NCBI GenBank assembly: GCA_900316255.1 | Contig: ONCI01000001.1 | Span: 124,001-188,000, forward strand | Direction: 5' to 3' | Length of the DNA stretch: 64,000 nt | Origin: an uncultured Eubacteriales bacterium | GTDB taxonomy: Bacteria; Bacillota; Clostridia; Oscillospirales; Oscillospiraceae | Part shown: piece after piece, positions 1 to 8,892 of the stretch | Layout of the letters: the number at the start of each line of letters is the position of its first letter | How positions within the stretch are numbered: position 1 is the first letter of the stretch | Translations under genes and position numbers: made by a program | The notes under the pieces: generated by a model | Databases searched by the model: none | Told to the model about the DNA's origin: nothing | What the model saw: only the letters and a program-made list of their open reading frames with translations

Positions 1-2
1 TC

Positions 3-1421
3 GTAAATGATTTTTTCCACCGTCTCAAACGCCTGTGGATCTGGGTTGTGGTGATGACGCTTGCGGTAGCCGCGATCTTCTATTATCGCACCACCGTGAC
101 CTACAGTCCTGTCTATGTGGCGGAGGCTACGGTCTCCGTGGAGATGGTGAACGGGGGAACCTATTCCAATAAGAATACTGCGGAGCAGATGGGCCTGGTT
201 TTCCCGTACATCCTCACCAGCGGTGCGCTGTCTGACGTCATTGCGGAAGATCTTGGAACCACCAGTGTTCCCGGTACCATCAAGGTCAGCAGCATCAAGG
301 GCACCAATCTGCTTACGATCTCGGTGAGCTCTTCCAACGCGGAGAAGGCCTATGCGATCTTGCAGTCGGTTCTGAAAAACTATCCGGAAGTTGCCCAGTT
401 CGTCGTTGGTCAGACGGAGTTGACCGTGATCGATGACAGCGGCGTGCCTACGGATTCCGGACGGCAGTCTGTCATTCGCGGCTCTGTTAAGCGCGGCGCC
501 ATGATCGGCTTTGCCCTGGGCATCCTGCTGGTGATTATGAACGTGATCAGCTTCCGTACCATCCGCAGCGAGTCTGAACTGCGCTCCCTCCTCAATATCC
601 CCTGCCTGGGAACGCTGCCGTTTTACCAGAAGAAGCAGCGTCGTAATTCTACCCGTACGGAGATCAACATCCTCAATGATGGGGAAAACTCCGATTATGT
701 GGAAGCGATGCGCCTGATCCGGACGCGCTTGGAGCGCCAGATGGAGGGCAAGCAGGTCCTGATGGTGACCAGCTCCATCTCCGGCGAAGGCAAGTCTACG
801 GTTGCTGCGAACCTGGCCATCGCCATGGCGCGAAAAGGGAAGCGCGTGATCCTTGTGGACTGTGACCTTCGTAACCCCACCGTGAGCCAGATCTTTGATC
901 TGAAAGAGAAATATCCTGGCCTGGTTTCCATCCTCCGTGGAAAGAGCAAGCTGGAGGAATCTCTCGTTGAGGTCTCCGATCACGGCAATCCCATCGGCCT
1001 CACGCTGCTGCCCGGCGGCGAGCGTGAGCCCCGACTGGTGGAGATCCTGAGCAGCGAGAACATGGAGATGGTCATCAACACGCTGCGCGAGAGAGCTGAC
1101 GTCGTCATCCTGGATACGCCGCCCTCCGCCATGCTGGTGGACGCCATGATGCTGGTACGCCATGTGGACGCGGTTGCTTATGTGATCATGAGCGACTTTG
1201 CCCGTCGCCGTTATATCTTCCAGGGCGTTGAGGAACTGAGCAACACCGGCGCACCTATCGTCGGCTGCATCCTGAACGGCGGACGTTCCCGCGGCGGCCG
1301 CTACGGGTACTACGGCTATTACAGCTACCGCGGCAAGTACGGTTACGGCAGCTATGGCTACGGCTCGAAGTCCTACAGTCCGAAAGAAGCCGGCGAGAAG
1401 AAAAAAGGATCAAAATCCTGA
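3..1421 (+). CDS. Wzz chain-length regulator fused to a BY-type tyrosine kinase (5' partial)
   Basis: The reading frame is open to the left edge, so the true start lies outside the window. The visible N-terminus is one membrane helix (about 45-90), followed by an extracellular segment of roughly 130 residues and a second helix (about 500-550), the topology of Wzz/CapA-type co-polymerases. The cytoplasmic kinase domain follows, with Walker A SGEGKST (about 780), Walker A' ILVDCD (about 850) and Walker B VVILDTPP (about 1105). The C-terminus is a glycine/tyrosine-rich tail (about 1285-1375) ending in a basic stretch. Such kinases autophosphorylate on clustered tyrosines and control polymer length and export. 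In most Firmicutes the two modules are separate proteins (CapA/CapB); here they are fused. It opens the polysaccharide locus, which supports the call. Confidence 0.9.
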   Translation, partial: VNDFFHRLKRLWIWVVVMTLAVAAIFYYRTTVTYSPVYVAEATVSVEMVNGGTYSNKNTAEQMGLVFPYILTSGALSDVIAEDLGTTSVPGTIKVSSIKGTNLLTISVSSSNAEKAYAILQSVLKNYPEVAQFVVGQTELTVIDDSGVPTDSGRQSVIRGSVKRGAMIGFALGILLVIMNVISFRTIRSESELRSLLNIPCLGTLPFYQKKQRRNSTRTEINILNDGENSDYVEAMRLIRTRLERQMEGKQVLMVTSSISGEGKSTVAANLAIAMARKGKRVILVDCDLRNPTVSQIFDLKEKYPGLVSILRGKSKLEESLVEVSDHGNPIGLTLLPGGEREPRLVEILSSENMEMVINTLRERADVVILDTPPSAMLVDAMMLVRHVDAVAYVIMSDFARRRYIFQGVEELSNTGAPIVGCILNGGRSRGGRYGYYGYYSYRGKYGYGSYGYGSKSYSPKEAGEKKKGSKS

Positions 1422-1537
1422 CGCGGGCGAAGAAGGAAACCGTAAGAGCATTATAAAAAGCTTTTTGCTGGAATGAATCTGCAAGATTGTACGTTGTTGT
1501 CCTTGTGCTTGGAAAAAGACAAACTTCATGAATTTTC

Positions 1538-1566
1538 TTGAAAGAGTCTGTTTGCCTTTTCATAAT
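1538..1566 (+). promoter_or_regulatory. Probable sigma-A promoter for block A
   Basis: TTGAAA (1538-1543) and CATAAT (1561-1566) are separated by 17 bases, about 95 bases before the next start codon. It sits in the 239-base gene-free stretch 1422-1660, in which I see no open frame. An imperfect stem (AAAAG.CAAAC with GTTTG.CTTTT, about 1514-1560) overlaps it and could also serve the upstream gene as a weak terminator. Confidence 0.45.
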
Positions 1567-1660
1567 CGGGTTTTTCATGCAGGTGGTATTTGCTTTGCTG
1601 GATAACAGATTTTGAAATCAGATAGACAGTAGAAGATGGCTGTTTGGTGGTCAAGTGGGT

Positions 1661-3256
1661 ATGAATGCGAATTGGAGTTTTATCAGGGATACGATTTGCT
1701 CTTTCCCGGAGTATCGTTCAGCTCTCTTTGAACAGGGCTTTCTTTTGACTGACCTCGAGCTGTCTTTAGGACCGGGCTTTCCTTTCTACGATTTTTGGCA
1801 TGAGGTTGATCTGGCTGGAACTGCACATCTGTATGTCCATCAAAATCAGAAAGCCTATGTACATCAGGAACATGGGAATCTTTACTTCTTATTAGGCCAC
1901 GCTTACGATCCTTTTGCCGGGGAATCAGACGAAATGGTGATTCTTCGCAGGATCGCAAATGCGACTGATGGTGATTTTAAAAAAGCAATTCCAGAGATCA
2001 ATAATCTTACGGGCTTGTTCTTGTTTGGCGTGTTCGCAGATGAGAAATTGACTTTATGCTGTGATTTTGAGAGTATGCGTACGGCATATTACGGAAAAGC
2101 TGATGGTCACTGGTATGTTGCGTCCCATGAAGAGATCGTTGCCCAACTTGCTCCGCTGACTCGAGATGGTTACGTTGAGAAACTGGAAAACTACCGTTGG
2201 TACCACCTATATGGGGAAGGACTGCCTGGAGATATATCTCATTATCTTGAATTAAAAAAAATCATTTGCAATAATTTTGTCGTTCTGGACCAAGGAGTGT
2301 TCAGCAGTCATCGTTTTTATCCAAATAAACCACTGGATATGTGCAGAGACGAAGCGGATTACCAAAAAAATGTGGACGAGATCGCTTCTATAATGAAAAC
2401 CAGCCTGGACTTGATCGCAAAGAAATGGCCTCGCCCGGCGGTATCTGTTACTGGTGGACGGGACAGTAAGGGCTCGCTTGCCGCTGCTTCTCATTTAGGC
2501 GATTCCATACAATACTATTCCTATAATTCGCAGCGTGCGGAGAAGGTGGACTGTGATGCGGCTAAGCGTATTTGTGATTCGGTTGGCGTGAAGCATACGA
2601 CTTACGATATTCCGCTGGATCAAGAATTGTATCCAGAGTATGATCTTGTTAAGGCTATCCTTTGCGTCAACAGCAATCGTAAATACTTCAATCACAATGA
2701 TATTATGAAGAGAATATTCTTCCGTCGTCTGCATCCTTTCGACGTGGAAGTAAAGTCCTGGACTTCGGAAGTAGGCAGAGCGTTTTATTATAAACGCTAT
2801 GGAGTCAAGAAACTTCAGAAGAAATGTACTGCTCGCCGCGTGAACGCGATGAATAATATTTTCCTCCTGAATCCGTGGCTTATGTATCGCACAGATTCGA
2901 TTTATCGTCGTTATCTAAGGGACAGCGAGTATAATGAGCATATGTTTAATTATGACTGGAGCGATATTATTGACCTGGAGATGCGTGACAGCCGATGGGG
3001 AGCCGACGTGCTCTCGTGTGAACATATGTTCTCCCATGATGTCACGGTTCCATACAACAACCGCCGCTTGGCTGATCTTTTTCTTCGTGTGCCGTTTGAA
3101 GATCGTCTTTCCGACCGCACACATATCGATTTCACCAACCGTCTTTGTCCTGCGGTAGATGCTGCGAACGTCAGTGTAAAGGATGTTGCGCATGACAATA
3201 AGCGCATGTGGATGGATAGAGTTTACTACTTTATTACTTCGATCCGTCCATTTTAA
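1661..3256 (+). CDS. Asparagine-synthase-like protein of a polysaccharide locus
   Basis: About 531 residues. The C-terminal half has a PP-loop-like motif, TGGRDSKGSLAAA (nt 2452-2490), a variant of the SGGxDS ATP-pyrophosphatase loop of AsnB, so ATP-dependent carboxyl adenylation and amidation is the likely chemistry. The N-terminal ~170 residues resemble the Ntn-type glutaminase domain in outline (LFLFGVFADEKLTLCCDFES), but the protein does not begin Met-Cys, so the glutaminase nucleophile is missing. An amine other than glutamine-derived ammonia may therefore be used, as in AsnB-like beta-lactam synthetases and lasso-peptide cyclases; this is inference. A GTG at 1655 is an alternative start. 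The stop overlaps the start of the ATP-grasp gene (TAATG), so the two are probably translationally coupled. Base composition looks more AT-rich than the flanking genes. Confidence 0.7.
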   Translation: MNANWSFIRDTICSFPEYRSALFEQGFLLTDLELSLGPGFPFYDFWHEVDLAGTAHLYVHQNQKAYVHQEHGNLYFLLGHAYDPFAGESDEMVILRRIANATDGDFKKAIPEINNLTGLFLFGVFADEKLTLCCDFESMRTAYYGKADGHWYVASHEEIVAQLAPLTRDGYVEKLENYRWYHLYGEGLPGDISHYLELKKIICNNFVVLDQGVFSSHRFYPNKPLDMCRDEADYQKNVDEIASIMKTSLDLIAKKWPRPAVSVTGGRDSKGSLAAASHLGDSIQYYSYNSQRAEKVDCDAAKRICDSVGVKHTTYDIPLDQELYPEYDLVKAILCVNSNRKYFNHNDIMKRIFFRRLHPFDVEVKSWTSEVGRAFYYKRYGVKKLQKKCTARRVNAMNNIFLLNPWLMYRTDSIYRRYLRDSEYNEHMFNYDWSDIIDLEMRDSRWGADVLSCEHMFSHDVTVPYNNRRLADLFLRVPFEDRLSDRTHIDFTNRLCPAVDAANVSVKDVAHDNKRMWMDRVYYFITSIRPF

Positions 3257-4260
3257 TGTGGAATGATTACTGGTGTTTTTTGATGAGCTTAATTGATGGA
3301 AATACGCGAACGCTGATTCATGAGCGTTTTGAACTGTTCAATAGCAACACGAAACGATATTTCTGCGGGAAATATCTGCACGCTTGGTTGGACGAGTGTT
3401 TCTCCTTCCTTGTGTTTGGCGCGAGCCCAGACGATTATTATCGTTATCAGTTTTTTAAAAAGTCCTTTTCTGAAAGAAATCAATTCATCACATTTCTACG
3501 CAGTAAAAGGATAATCAGGAAATACAACGACACGTCATTTTTCCCGATGATGAATGATAAGCGGCTTTTGAACGCGTTTTTGGAGCCGTTTCTTGGAAGA
3601 GAATGGTTGGATCTAAGCAAAGTCGATGATGATGCTTTTCATGCGTTTTTGGCAAAATATGGACGAATCATCATGAAGCCTTATGGAGGCTCCGGAGGAA
3701 AAGGGATCTTCATTGTGGATATATCTGAAACGGGATCGTCTCAGATAAGAGTCTCAGATTACAGAGACTATATTGCAGAGGAATTGTTGCATCAGCACCC
3801 GGATCTGGAACGCTTAAACCCATCCTCTGTAAACACACTTCGTGTTATGACATTTCAGGGAGAAATAATCTCAGCAACACTGAAGGTTGGCCAGCACGGA
3901 GCGGTGGTAGATAACATGTGCTCCAATGGACTATATGGAAACATCGATCTTGAAACAGGAATTACCGATTCTTATTTTATGGATATTGGGCTTTCTCTTT
4001 ACGAAAGGCATCCTGAGACGCAAGAGAAACTGATCGGAATTTCAATACCAAATTGGAGCATGGTTCAGGATACTGTGAAACAGGCCGCGCAGCTCCTTGA
4101 AAAGGTGCAGTATGTTGGTTGGGATGTTGCAGTTTTGAAGGATCGAGTAGCAATCATCGAAGCAAACGAAGCTCCGGGGCATGATTTGTCCATACAATCC
4201 TCTAAACAACAGGGCCTGTATCAGAAAATCAAAACCATCGAGCAACTGCATCAAAGATAA
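3256..4260 (+). CDS. Sugar-transfer-associated ATP-grasp protein, copy 1
   Basis: 334 residues. ATP-grasp features are a nucleotide-binding segment with GGSGGKGI (nt about 3684-3710), the family block HQHPDLERLNPSSVNTLR (about 3790-3845), a VDNMCSNG loop, and the C-terminal metal/ATP block VGWDVAVLKDRVAIIEAN (about 4115-4170). This matches the ATPgrasp_ST family found in polysaccharide loci; the substrates are unknown. ATP-grasp enzymes form an amide or ester from a carboxylate through an acyl phosphate. Its start overlaps the stop of the asparagine-synthase-like gene, so the two may act in one step. It is one of five intact paralogues in the first 15 kb. Confidence 0.8.
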   Translation: MWNDYWCFLMSLIDGNTRTLIHERFELFNSNTKRYFCGKYLHAWLDECFSFLVFGASPDDYYRYQFFKKSFSERNQFITFLRSKRIIRKYNDTSFFPMMNDKRLLNAFLEPFLGREWLDLSKVDDDAFHAFLAKYGRIIMKPYGGSGGKGIFIVDISETGSSQIRVSDYRDYIAEELLHQHPDLERLNPSSVNTLRVMTFQGEIISATLKVGQHGAVVDNMCSNGLYGNIDLETGITDSYFMDIGLSLYERHPETQEKLIGISIPNWSMVQDTVKQAAQLLEKVQYVGWDVAVLKDRVAIIEANEAPGHDLSIQSSKQQGLYQKIKTIEQLHQR

Positions 4261-4276
4261 TTCTACAGGAGTTCCT

Positions 4277-5395
4277 ATGAGAATTCTATATGTTGCCACG
4301 GTGCTCAGCCATATCTGCCAGTTTCATCTGCCGTATCTGCAGATGCTGCAGGAGCAGGGGCATGAGATCCACGTGGCTGCACATGACAACCTTGCGGTCA
4401 AAAACGGCCTGGAGCTGAAATACGCAGACCGTCATATTGAGATCCCCTTCCATCGGTCTCCCTTTGATCCCAGAAACCTGACGGCCTACCGGAAGCTCAA
4501 AGCGCTTCTGAAGCAAACGCACTATGACCTCATCGTCTGCAATACGCCGGTTGGCGGCGTGCTGACGCGCCTGGCCGCCCGGAAGAGCCGCAGAACCGGC
4601 ACGCGGGTGATTTACATTGCCCACGGCTTTCATTTTTACAAGGGAGCCTCGAAAAAGAACTGGCTGCTCTTCTACCCGCTGGAGAAGGCTCTGGCCCGCC
4701 TTTGCGACGTGGTAGTCACGATCAATGAGGAAGACTATGCCCTGGCGAAGGCGCGGTTCCCGGGAAAGATCGCCCATATCCACGGCATTGGCGTCCGGGA
4801 AGACCGGTATCACCCCGCCACAGAAGCGGAGCAGGCCGAGATGCGGAGCAGGGAAGGGCTCTCTTCCGAGGATTATGTCGTGCTCTGCACCGGAGAGCTG
4901 AACGAGAACAAGAACCAGAAAACCTTGGTTTCCGCCGCTGCTCTCCTGAAGGACAAGATCCCCAATCTCAGGGTGCTGCTGGCCGGCAACGGACCCAAGG
5001 AGCAGGAACTTCGGGACCAGATCGCTGCCGAGGGACTGGAAGACCATGTGAAGCTCCTGGGCTACCGGACGGACCTGGAAAAGCTCGTTCCAGCGGTTGA
5101 CGTAGTGGTTTCCTGCAGCAAACGGGAGGGACTTGGCCTGAACGTGATCGAAGGGATGCTGTGCGGCAAGCCTGTGGTTGCGTCAATCAATCGCGGGCAT
5201 GTTGAATTGCTGAAGGATGGAGTGACTGGCTTTCTTGCTGCTCCGGAGGATGCCGCCGCTTTCGCGGATCGCATTCTTCAACTCAGTCTGGACCGACCGT
5301 TTGCCGAACGCATGGGTGAGGCTGGTCTGGAAAAAGCGCAAGCGTATACGGTAAATGCTGTCAGATCGGAATTGGCAGTTATTTTTCTTGCTTAA
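4277..5395 (+). CDS. Glycosyltransferase family 4 (EpsD/CapM-like)
   Basis: 372 residues, two-Rossmann GT-B fold. The N-terminal domain begins MRILYVATVLSHICQFHLP; the C-terminal nucleotide-sugar half contains GELNENKNQKTLVSAA (GExxxxKN type, about nt 4890) and the donor-binding segment SCSKREGLGLNVIEGM (about 5113-5160). The ATG at 4277 is chosen because ACAGGAG (4265-4271) precedes it; the frame is open further upstream only by overlap with the ATP-grasp gene. It is GC-richer than the two genes before it. It should add one sugar to the lipid-linked oligosaccharide at the cytoplasmic face; donor and acceptor are not evident. Confidence 0.88.
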   Translation: MRILYVATVLSHICQFHLPYLQMLQEQGHEIHVAAHDNLAVKNGLELKYADRHIEIPFHRSPFDPRNLTAYRKLKALLKQTHYDLIVCNTPVGGVLTRLAARKSRRTGTRVIYIAHGFHFYKGASKKNWLLFYPLEKALARLCDVVVTINEEDYALAKARFPGKIAHIHGIGVREDRYHPATEAEQAEMRSREGLSSEDYVVLCTGELNENKNQKTLVSAAALLKDKIPNLRVLLAGNGPKEQELRDQIAAEGLEDHVKLLGYRTDLEKLVPAVDVVVSCSKREGLGLNVIEGMLCGKPVVASINRGHVELLKDGVTGFLAAPEDAAAFADRILQLSLDRPFAERMGEAGLEKAQAYTVNAVRSELAVIFLA

Positions 5396-5414
5396 AAACG
5401 GAGTGTGAGTTGAA

Positions 5415-5825
5415 TTGAAAAGAGTTATTACTTACGGTACCTTTGACCTGCTTCATTATGGGCATATCAATCTCCTGAGAAGAGCAAAACAATACGGAGA
5501 TTATCTGATCGTTGCGCTGTCTACAGACGAATTCAATTGGAACGAAAAGAGTAAAAAGTGCTTTTTTTCCTACGAGCAGCGCAAACAGCTGCTGGAATCC
5601 ATCCGTTACGTCGATCTGGTCATTCCGGAGGAGAACTGGGACCAAAAGCGGACGGATGTGAAAGAGTATCACATCGATACCTTCGTAATGGGAGACGATT
5701 GGAAAGGGAAATTCGATTTTCTCAAGGACCTCTGTGAAGTGGTCTATCTTCCCCGTACGCCTGAGATCTCTACGACCCAGATCAAACAGGAGCTTCAGGA
5801 ACAAGGAAAAAGGAAATCAACATGA
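5415..5825 (+). CDS. tagD: Glycerol-3-phosphate cytidylyltransferase (TagD/TarD family)
   Basis: 136 residues, close to the usual TagD length of about 130. It has the nucleotidyltransferase signature HYGH (in DLLHYGHINLLRRA, about nt 5450) and the C-terminal RTPEISTTQI block (about 5755-5785). It converts CTP and sn-glycerol 3-phosphate to CDP-glycerol. The start is TTG at 5415, with GGAGTG just upstream. Its stop overlaps the first licD-like gene by 4 bases, which suggests that CDP-glycerol feeds the LicD transferases downstream and that the polymer carries glycerol phosphate. A related CDP-alcohol product cannot be excluded. Confidence 0.88.
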   Translation: MKRVITYGTFDLLHYGHINLLRRAKQYGDYLIVALSTDEFNWNEKSKKCFFSYEQRKQLLESIRYVDLVIPEENWDQKRTDVKEYHIDTFVMGDDWKGKFDFLKDLCEVVYLPRTPEISTTQIKQELQEQGKRKST

Positions 5826-6676
5826 AGGATTTGACAACTGTTCAAAAACGCCTTTGGGAAACCGAACAGGAGATCCTTGACGTGATCGACAGAGTCTGTA
5901 CCGAGAATGGGCTTCGTTATTCTCTGGCATACGGGACGCTGCTTGGCGCTGTCAGGCACGGGGGCTTTATCCCCTGGGATGATGATGTGGATGTCATGAT
6001 GCCGCGTGCGGACTACGAGAGGTTGATTCAAATCTGGCCTTCTGCAGCACCGGAAGGTTTCCTTCTTGAAACAGAGCGGATGTATGATGATCTCATCAAC
6101 ACTTTTTCGAAAGTTCGTAAGGATCATACAACCTTCCTGCAGTACGAATGTGAAAAAGATGAGAAGCATCATAAAGGAGTTTACGTTGATGTTTTTCCTT
6201 TGGACCGAAGGGCACCCGGAAGAGCATCCGATAAGCTGCAATTTTTTTTGCTCGCTGTTTGCCTTCTGTATAACCGCGGTTTTGCACATAAGAACGGAAG
6301 AACGGAAATCATCCAAAAAATCTTGCTTGCGATCGTGCCCAAGAGGTATTATCGTCGGCTGAGCAATTGGGCTGGAGAGAAAAGCAGAAGGTGGAATGAT
6401 TGTACTTCTTCCGAATTGGTATCCCCCTGCACGATTCAAGACTGCAGACGTTTTTACCCCTCAGATTTATTTGAGCACCTGGAGAAGATCCCCTTCAACG
6501 GAAAAGAGTACTATGCATTTCGCGATCGTGACCGATTTTTGCGTATTCGATACGGCGACTATATGACCCTTCCGCCCGAGGACGAGCGTGTCTGGAAGCA
6601 CAAACCGATTCTCATCGACTTCACGAAAAACTACGAGGAATTGTCAGCCGATGAGAGAAGAGAGGAAACGAAATGA
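5822..6676 (+). CDS. LicD family phosphotransferase, copy 1
   Basis: 284 residues. The N-terminal LicD core is clear: YGTLLGAVRHGGFIPWDDD followed by VDVMMPRADYERL (about nt 5930-6020), then YVDVFPLD (about 6181-6204). The acidic WDDDVD motif is the expected metal-binding site. LicD enzymes transfer phosphocholine, or related phospho-alcohols from CDP-activated donors, to cell-surface glycans. With tagD directly upstream (ATGA overlap), glycerol phosphate is the more economical guess for the transferred group. The stop overlaps the next licD-like gene by 4 bases. Confidence 0.88.
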   Translation: MKDLTTVQKRLWETEQEILDVIDRVCTENGLRYSLAYGTLLGAVRHGGFIPWDDDVDVMMPRADYERLIQIWPSAAPEGFLLETERMYDDLINTFSKVRKDHTTFLQYECEKDEKHHKGVYVDVFPLDRRAPGRASDKLQFFLLAVCLLYNRGFAHKNGRTEIIQKILLAIVPKRYYRRLSNWAGEKSRRWNDCTSSELVSPCTIQDCRRFYPSDLFEHLEKIPFNGKEYYAFRDRDRFLRIRYGDYMTLPPEDERVWKHKPILIDFTKNYEELSADERREETK

Positions 6677-7536
6677 GTTACACGCTTCGAGAACTGCAGC
6701 TCTGTGAGTTGGAAGTACTGAAATCGATCAAATCCATTTGCGATAAGCATCAGATCCGCTATTATCTGAGCTCCGGCACCCTGCTCGGCGCGGTGCGTCA
6801 TCAGGGCTTTATCCCCTGGGACGATGATATTGACGTCGAAATGCCTTATCCGGATTACCTTCGCTTCCTGGAGGTTGCGCAGGCGGAGCTGGGGGAAGAC
6901 TTCTTCCTGCAGAATTATGATACGGATCCGTATTATTATTTTGCGTATTCTCGCGTTAGAAAAAACGGTACGACCATGATGAGAGAATGGGAAAAAGACA
7001 TTCCTTCTCATTACGGAGTTTGGGTCGATATCTTTCCTATGGCTTATGTTGGAGGAACGCTTGATTACCGCTTCAAGCGGCTGCTGCTTTCGTGCAGAAC
7101 GTTTTTGCGGATGCACGAGGATCTGTTCTCTCTCAGTCAGGAATGGCTTGTTTCGCAAAGCAGCGCTTTCATGGTCATGCTTGTTAAATTGGCTCGATTG
7201 CTGCCTGAGAGCGTCCGATATAAGATCTGCAAGGCGATCGAGAAGTTTATTTTCCGGAGAAGAGAGAAAGCGTATCTTTCCAACGTATGGGTAAATATTA
7301 CAAGACGTATCCCGAAGGAATCCTTTGAACCGGCGACAGAACTCCTTTTCGAGGGTGAACGCTTTTCCGCTCCCAAAGACTATGACACGTATCTTCGCAT
7401 CGCGTATGGCGATTATATGACGCCTCCTCCGGAAGGCAAGCGCGGCGGCGGTCACGGCGATCTACATGTGGATCTGCATCATTTGTGGAAGCCAGGAGAA
7501 GAGCTCCCCGAAGTACTCCAAACAGACACTGTCTGA
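6673..7536 (+). CDS. LicD family phosphotransferase, copy 2
   Basis: 287 residues with SSGTLLGAVRHQGFIPWDDD and IDVEMPYPDYLRF at the N-terminus (about nt 6767-6870) and WVDIFPMAY (about 7021-7047). The C-terminal IAYGDYMTPPP block is shared with copy 1 (IRYGDYMTLPP). It overlaps copy 1 by 4 bases. The two are clearly paralogous but well diverged, so they probably act on different acceptor sugars or donors rather than being a recent duplication. Confidence 0.88.
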   Translation: MSYTLRELQLCELEVLKSIKSICDKHQIRYYLSSGTLLGAVRHQGFIPWDDDIDVEMPYPDYLRFLEVAQAELGEDFFLQNYDTDPYYYFAYSRVRKNGTTMMREWEKDIPSHYGVWVDIFPMAYVGGTLDYRFKRLLLSCRTFLRMHEDLFSLSQEWLVSQSSAFMVMLVKLARLLPESVRYKICKAIEKFIFRRREKAYLSNVWVNITRRIPKESFEPATELLFEGERFSAPKDYDTYLRIAYGDYMTPPPEGKRGGGHGDLHVDLHHLWKPGEELPEVLQTDTV

Positions 7537-7639
7537 AGCATTACTTCAGGCTCGGGACGAGATTCTGCAATTTCGGGAGCACGCTGCCGGACGATTGCTC
7601 TGACTGCTTACATCATTTTGAGAGGAACAGTAAGAAGTT

Positions 7640-8530
7640 ATGGTTGACTTAAATATCCATGTTCCGCAGGGATTTACAAATGAGGAAGTCCGATGTGAAT
7701 ACACAGTCAGTTCTCAAGCCAAGGAAGTATGGGCCATAGAACTTGATCTCCTGCACCAGCTGGACACTGTGTGCAAGGCGAATCATCTAACATATTTTGC
7801 AGGGGCCGGCACACTGCTTGGCGCTGTGAGGCATAAAGGCTTTATTCCTTGGGATGATGATATTGATGTCTATATGCTCAGACCTGACTATGATATATTA
7901 GCCAGGCTTGCAAACGCGTTTGAAGAACCGTATTTCCTCCAAAATGGGTACACGGACCAAGAGAAAATAAGAACTTTTATGAGACTGAGGAATTCATCTA
8001 CTTCTTTTGTTACCTCTTGGGATGTTCGGCATGGTGCGAATTGTGGGAATGGTATTTTCATTGATATTTTTCCTTTGGATGGTGTCAATGAGAATCCCTT
8101 TAATAATCGAGTACAAGAGTGCATTTGCCGTTTTTATCGGATTCTTTTCTCTGAGCCGGAGATGTTTGATCCTAAGTGGTCATGGAAAGTAAAAATACGA
8201 GAAAGGATCAAGCACACAGCATACCGTGCTTTGGAGCGGTATAGGCTTCAGTTATTTAGACAATATGAAGCGCAATTAAAAAAGTACTCTGTCGCGGGAA
8301 CAAAAATGTGGGGCAATAGAACCATCAACTTCAACTGTCCCCGTTCAAGAAGACCGATTGAGGACTGGTTGGATATTACGGAGGTCCCCTTTGAGTTTAC
8401 AACGATTCCTATCCCAAGAAATTACGATGAGATCTTACGGCAGCAGTATGGAAACTATATGGAATATCCCAAGGACAAAGGGTCTGGGAAACTACATCAA
8501 GTTATAGAAATATCTACAGGTGGCGCTTGA
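7640..8530 (+). CDS. LicD family phosphotransferase, copy 3
   Basis: 296 residues with GAGTLLGAVRHKGFIPWDDD and IDVYMLRPDYD (about nt 7800-7895), FIDIFPLDGV (about 8056-8085) and the C-terminal QQYGNYMEYP block. It is separated from copy 2 by 103 bases with no strong Shine-Dalgarno near the ATG, and is more AT-rich than copies 1 and 2, which hints at separate acquisition. It is the last intact gene of block A and is followed directly by the ATP-grasp remnant. Confidence 0.85.
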   Translation: MVDLNIHVPQGFTNEEVRCEYTVSSQAKEVWAIELDLLHQLDTVCKANHLTYFAGAGTLLGAVRHKGFIPWDDDIDVYMLRPDYDILARLANAFEEPYFLQNGYTDQEKIRTFMRLRNSSTSFVTSWDVRHGANCGNGIFIDIFPLDGVNENPFNNRVQECICRFYRILFSEPEMFDPKWSWKVKIRERIKHTAYRALERYRLQLFRQYEAQLKKYSVAGTKMWGNRTINFNCPRSRRPIEDWLDITEVPFEFTTIPIPRNYDEILRQQYGNYMEYPKDKGSGKLHQVIEISTGGA

Positions 8531-8740
8531 AGCAAATCAAGGCCAACGCAAAGCTGAATCACGCTATCAGCTTTCACCTGCTACACCTTCCTGGCTTGGG
8601 GCAATGTGGCAACTGGCTTCAGAAACGAAATACTTGAGATCAACCGGGGCTTGGATCAGGATGTTCAGATGATCAAGCCCCGGCGGTATGATAAGCTTGG
8701 CCGCTTTATGACGGATAACAGATTACCGGATGAGTGGTGA
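8530..8740 (+). pseudogene. Decayed C-terminal fragment of an ATPgrasp_ST gene
   Basis: No intact gene. Read in frame from 8579, the region gives CYTFLAWGNVATGF..., then LEINRGLDQDVQMIKPRR (from 8633) and ends with DEW and a TGA at 8738-8740. This matches the C-terminus of the minus-strand ATP-grasp gene at 13479-14537 (CYTFLAWDVVATDSGDPY, then LEINRGSDLGIQMIKPQR). A further KQIKANAKLNHA segment (8530-8568) corresponds to KIKAKLLHA there but lies in another frame. The match shows a remnant of a sixth family member with a frameshift and a lost N-terminus. Confidence 0.75.
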
Positions 8741-8796
8741 CTTCCACTACCTGCCTTTATGGAAGTAGTGCGCAGAAGTGCAAAAACATAAAAGAA

Positions 8797-8846
8797 AACA
8801 ATCACTGAGCTGGAGTGATTCAGACTCTGCTCAGTGATTGTTTTTT
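8797..8846. terminator. Bidirectional intrinsic terminator between blocks A and B
   Basis: A perfect 14-bp stem (8797-8810 with 8829-8842) has an 18-base loop and is flanked by a T run on the plus strand (8841-8846) and an A-rich stretch on the other side (8789-8798). It lies between two convergent operons and can serve both. The rest of 8741-8892 shows nothing else recognisable. Confidence 0.85.
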
Positions 8847-8892
8847 CTCATTATCGCCCATCTAGTCGGCGAAAAAGCAATATGATTATACT

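Noticed and set aside
8530..8740. Extended C-terminus of the third LicD protein by readthrough
   Set aside because: The LicD frame stops at 8530 with its family end intact, and the following residues match ATP-grasp proteins in other frames.
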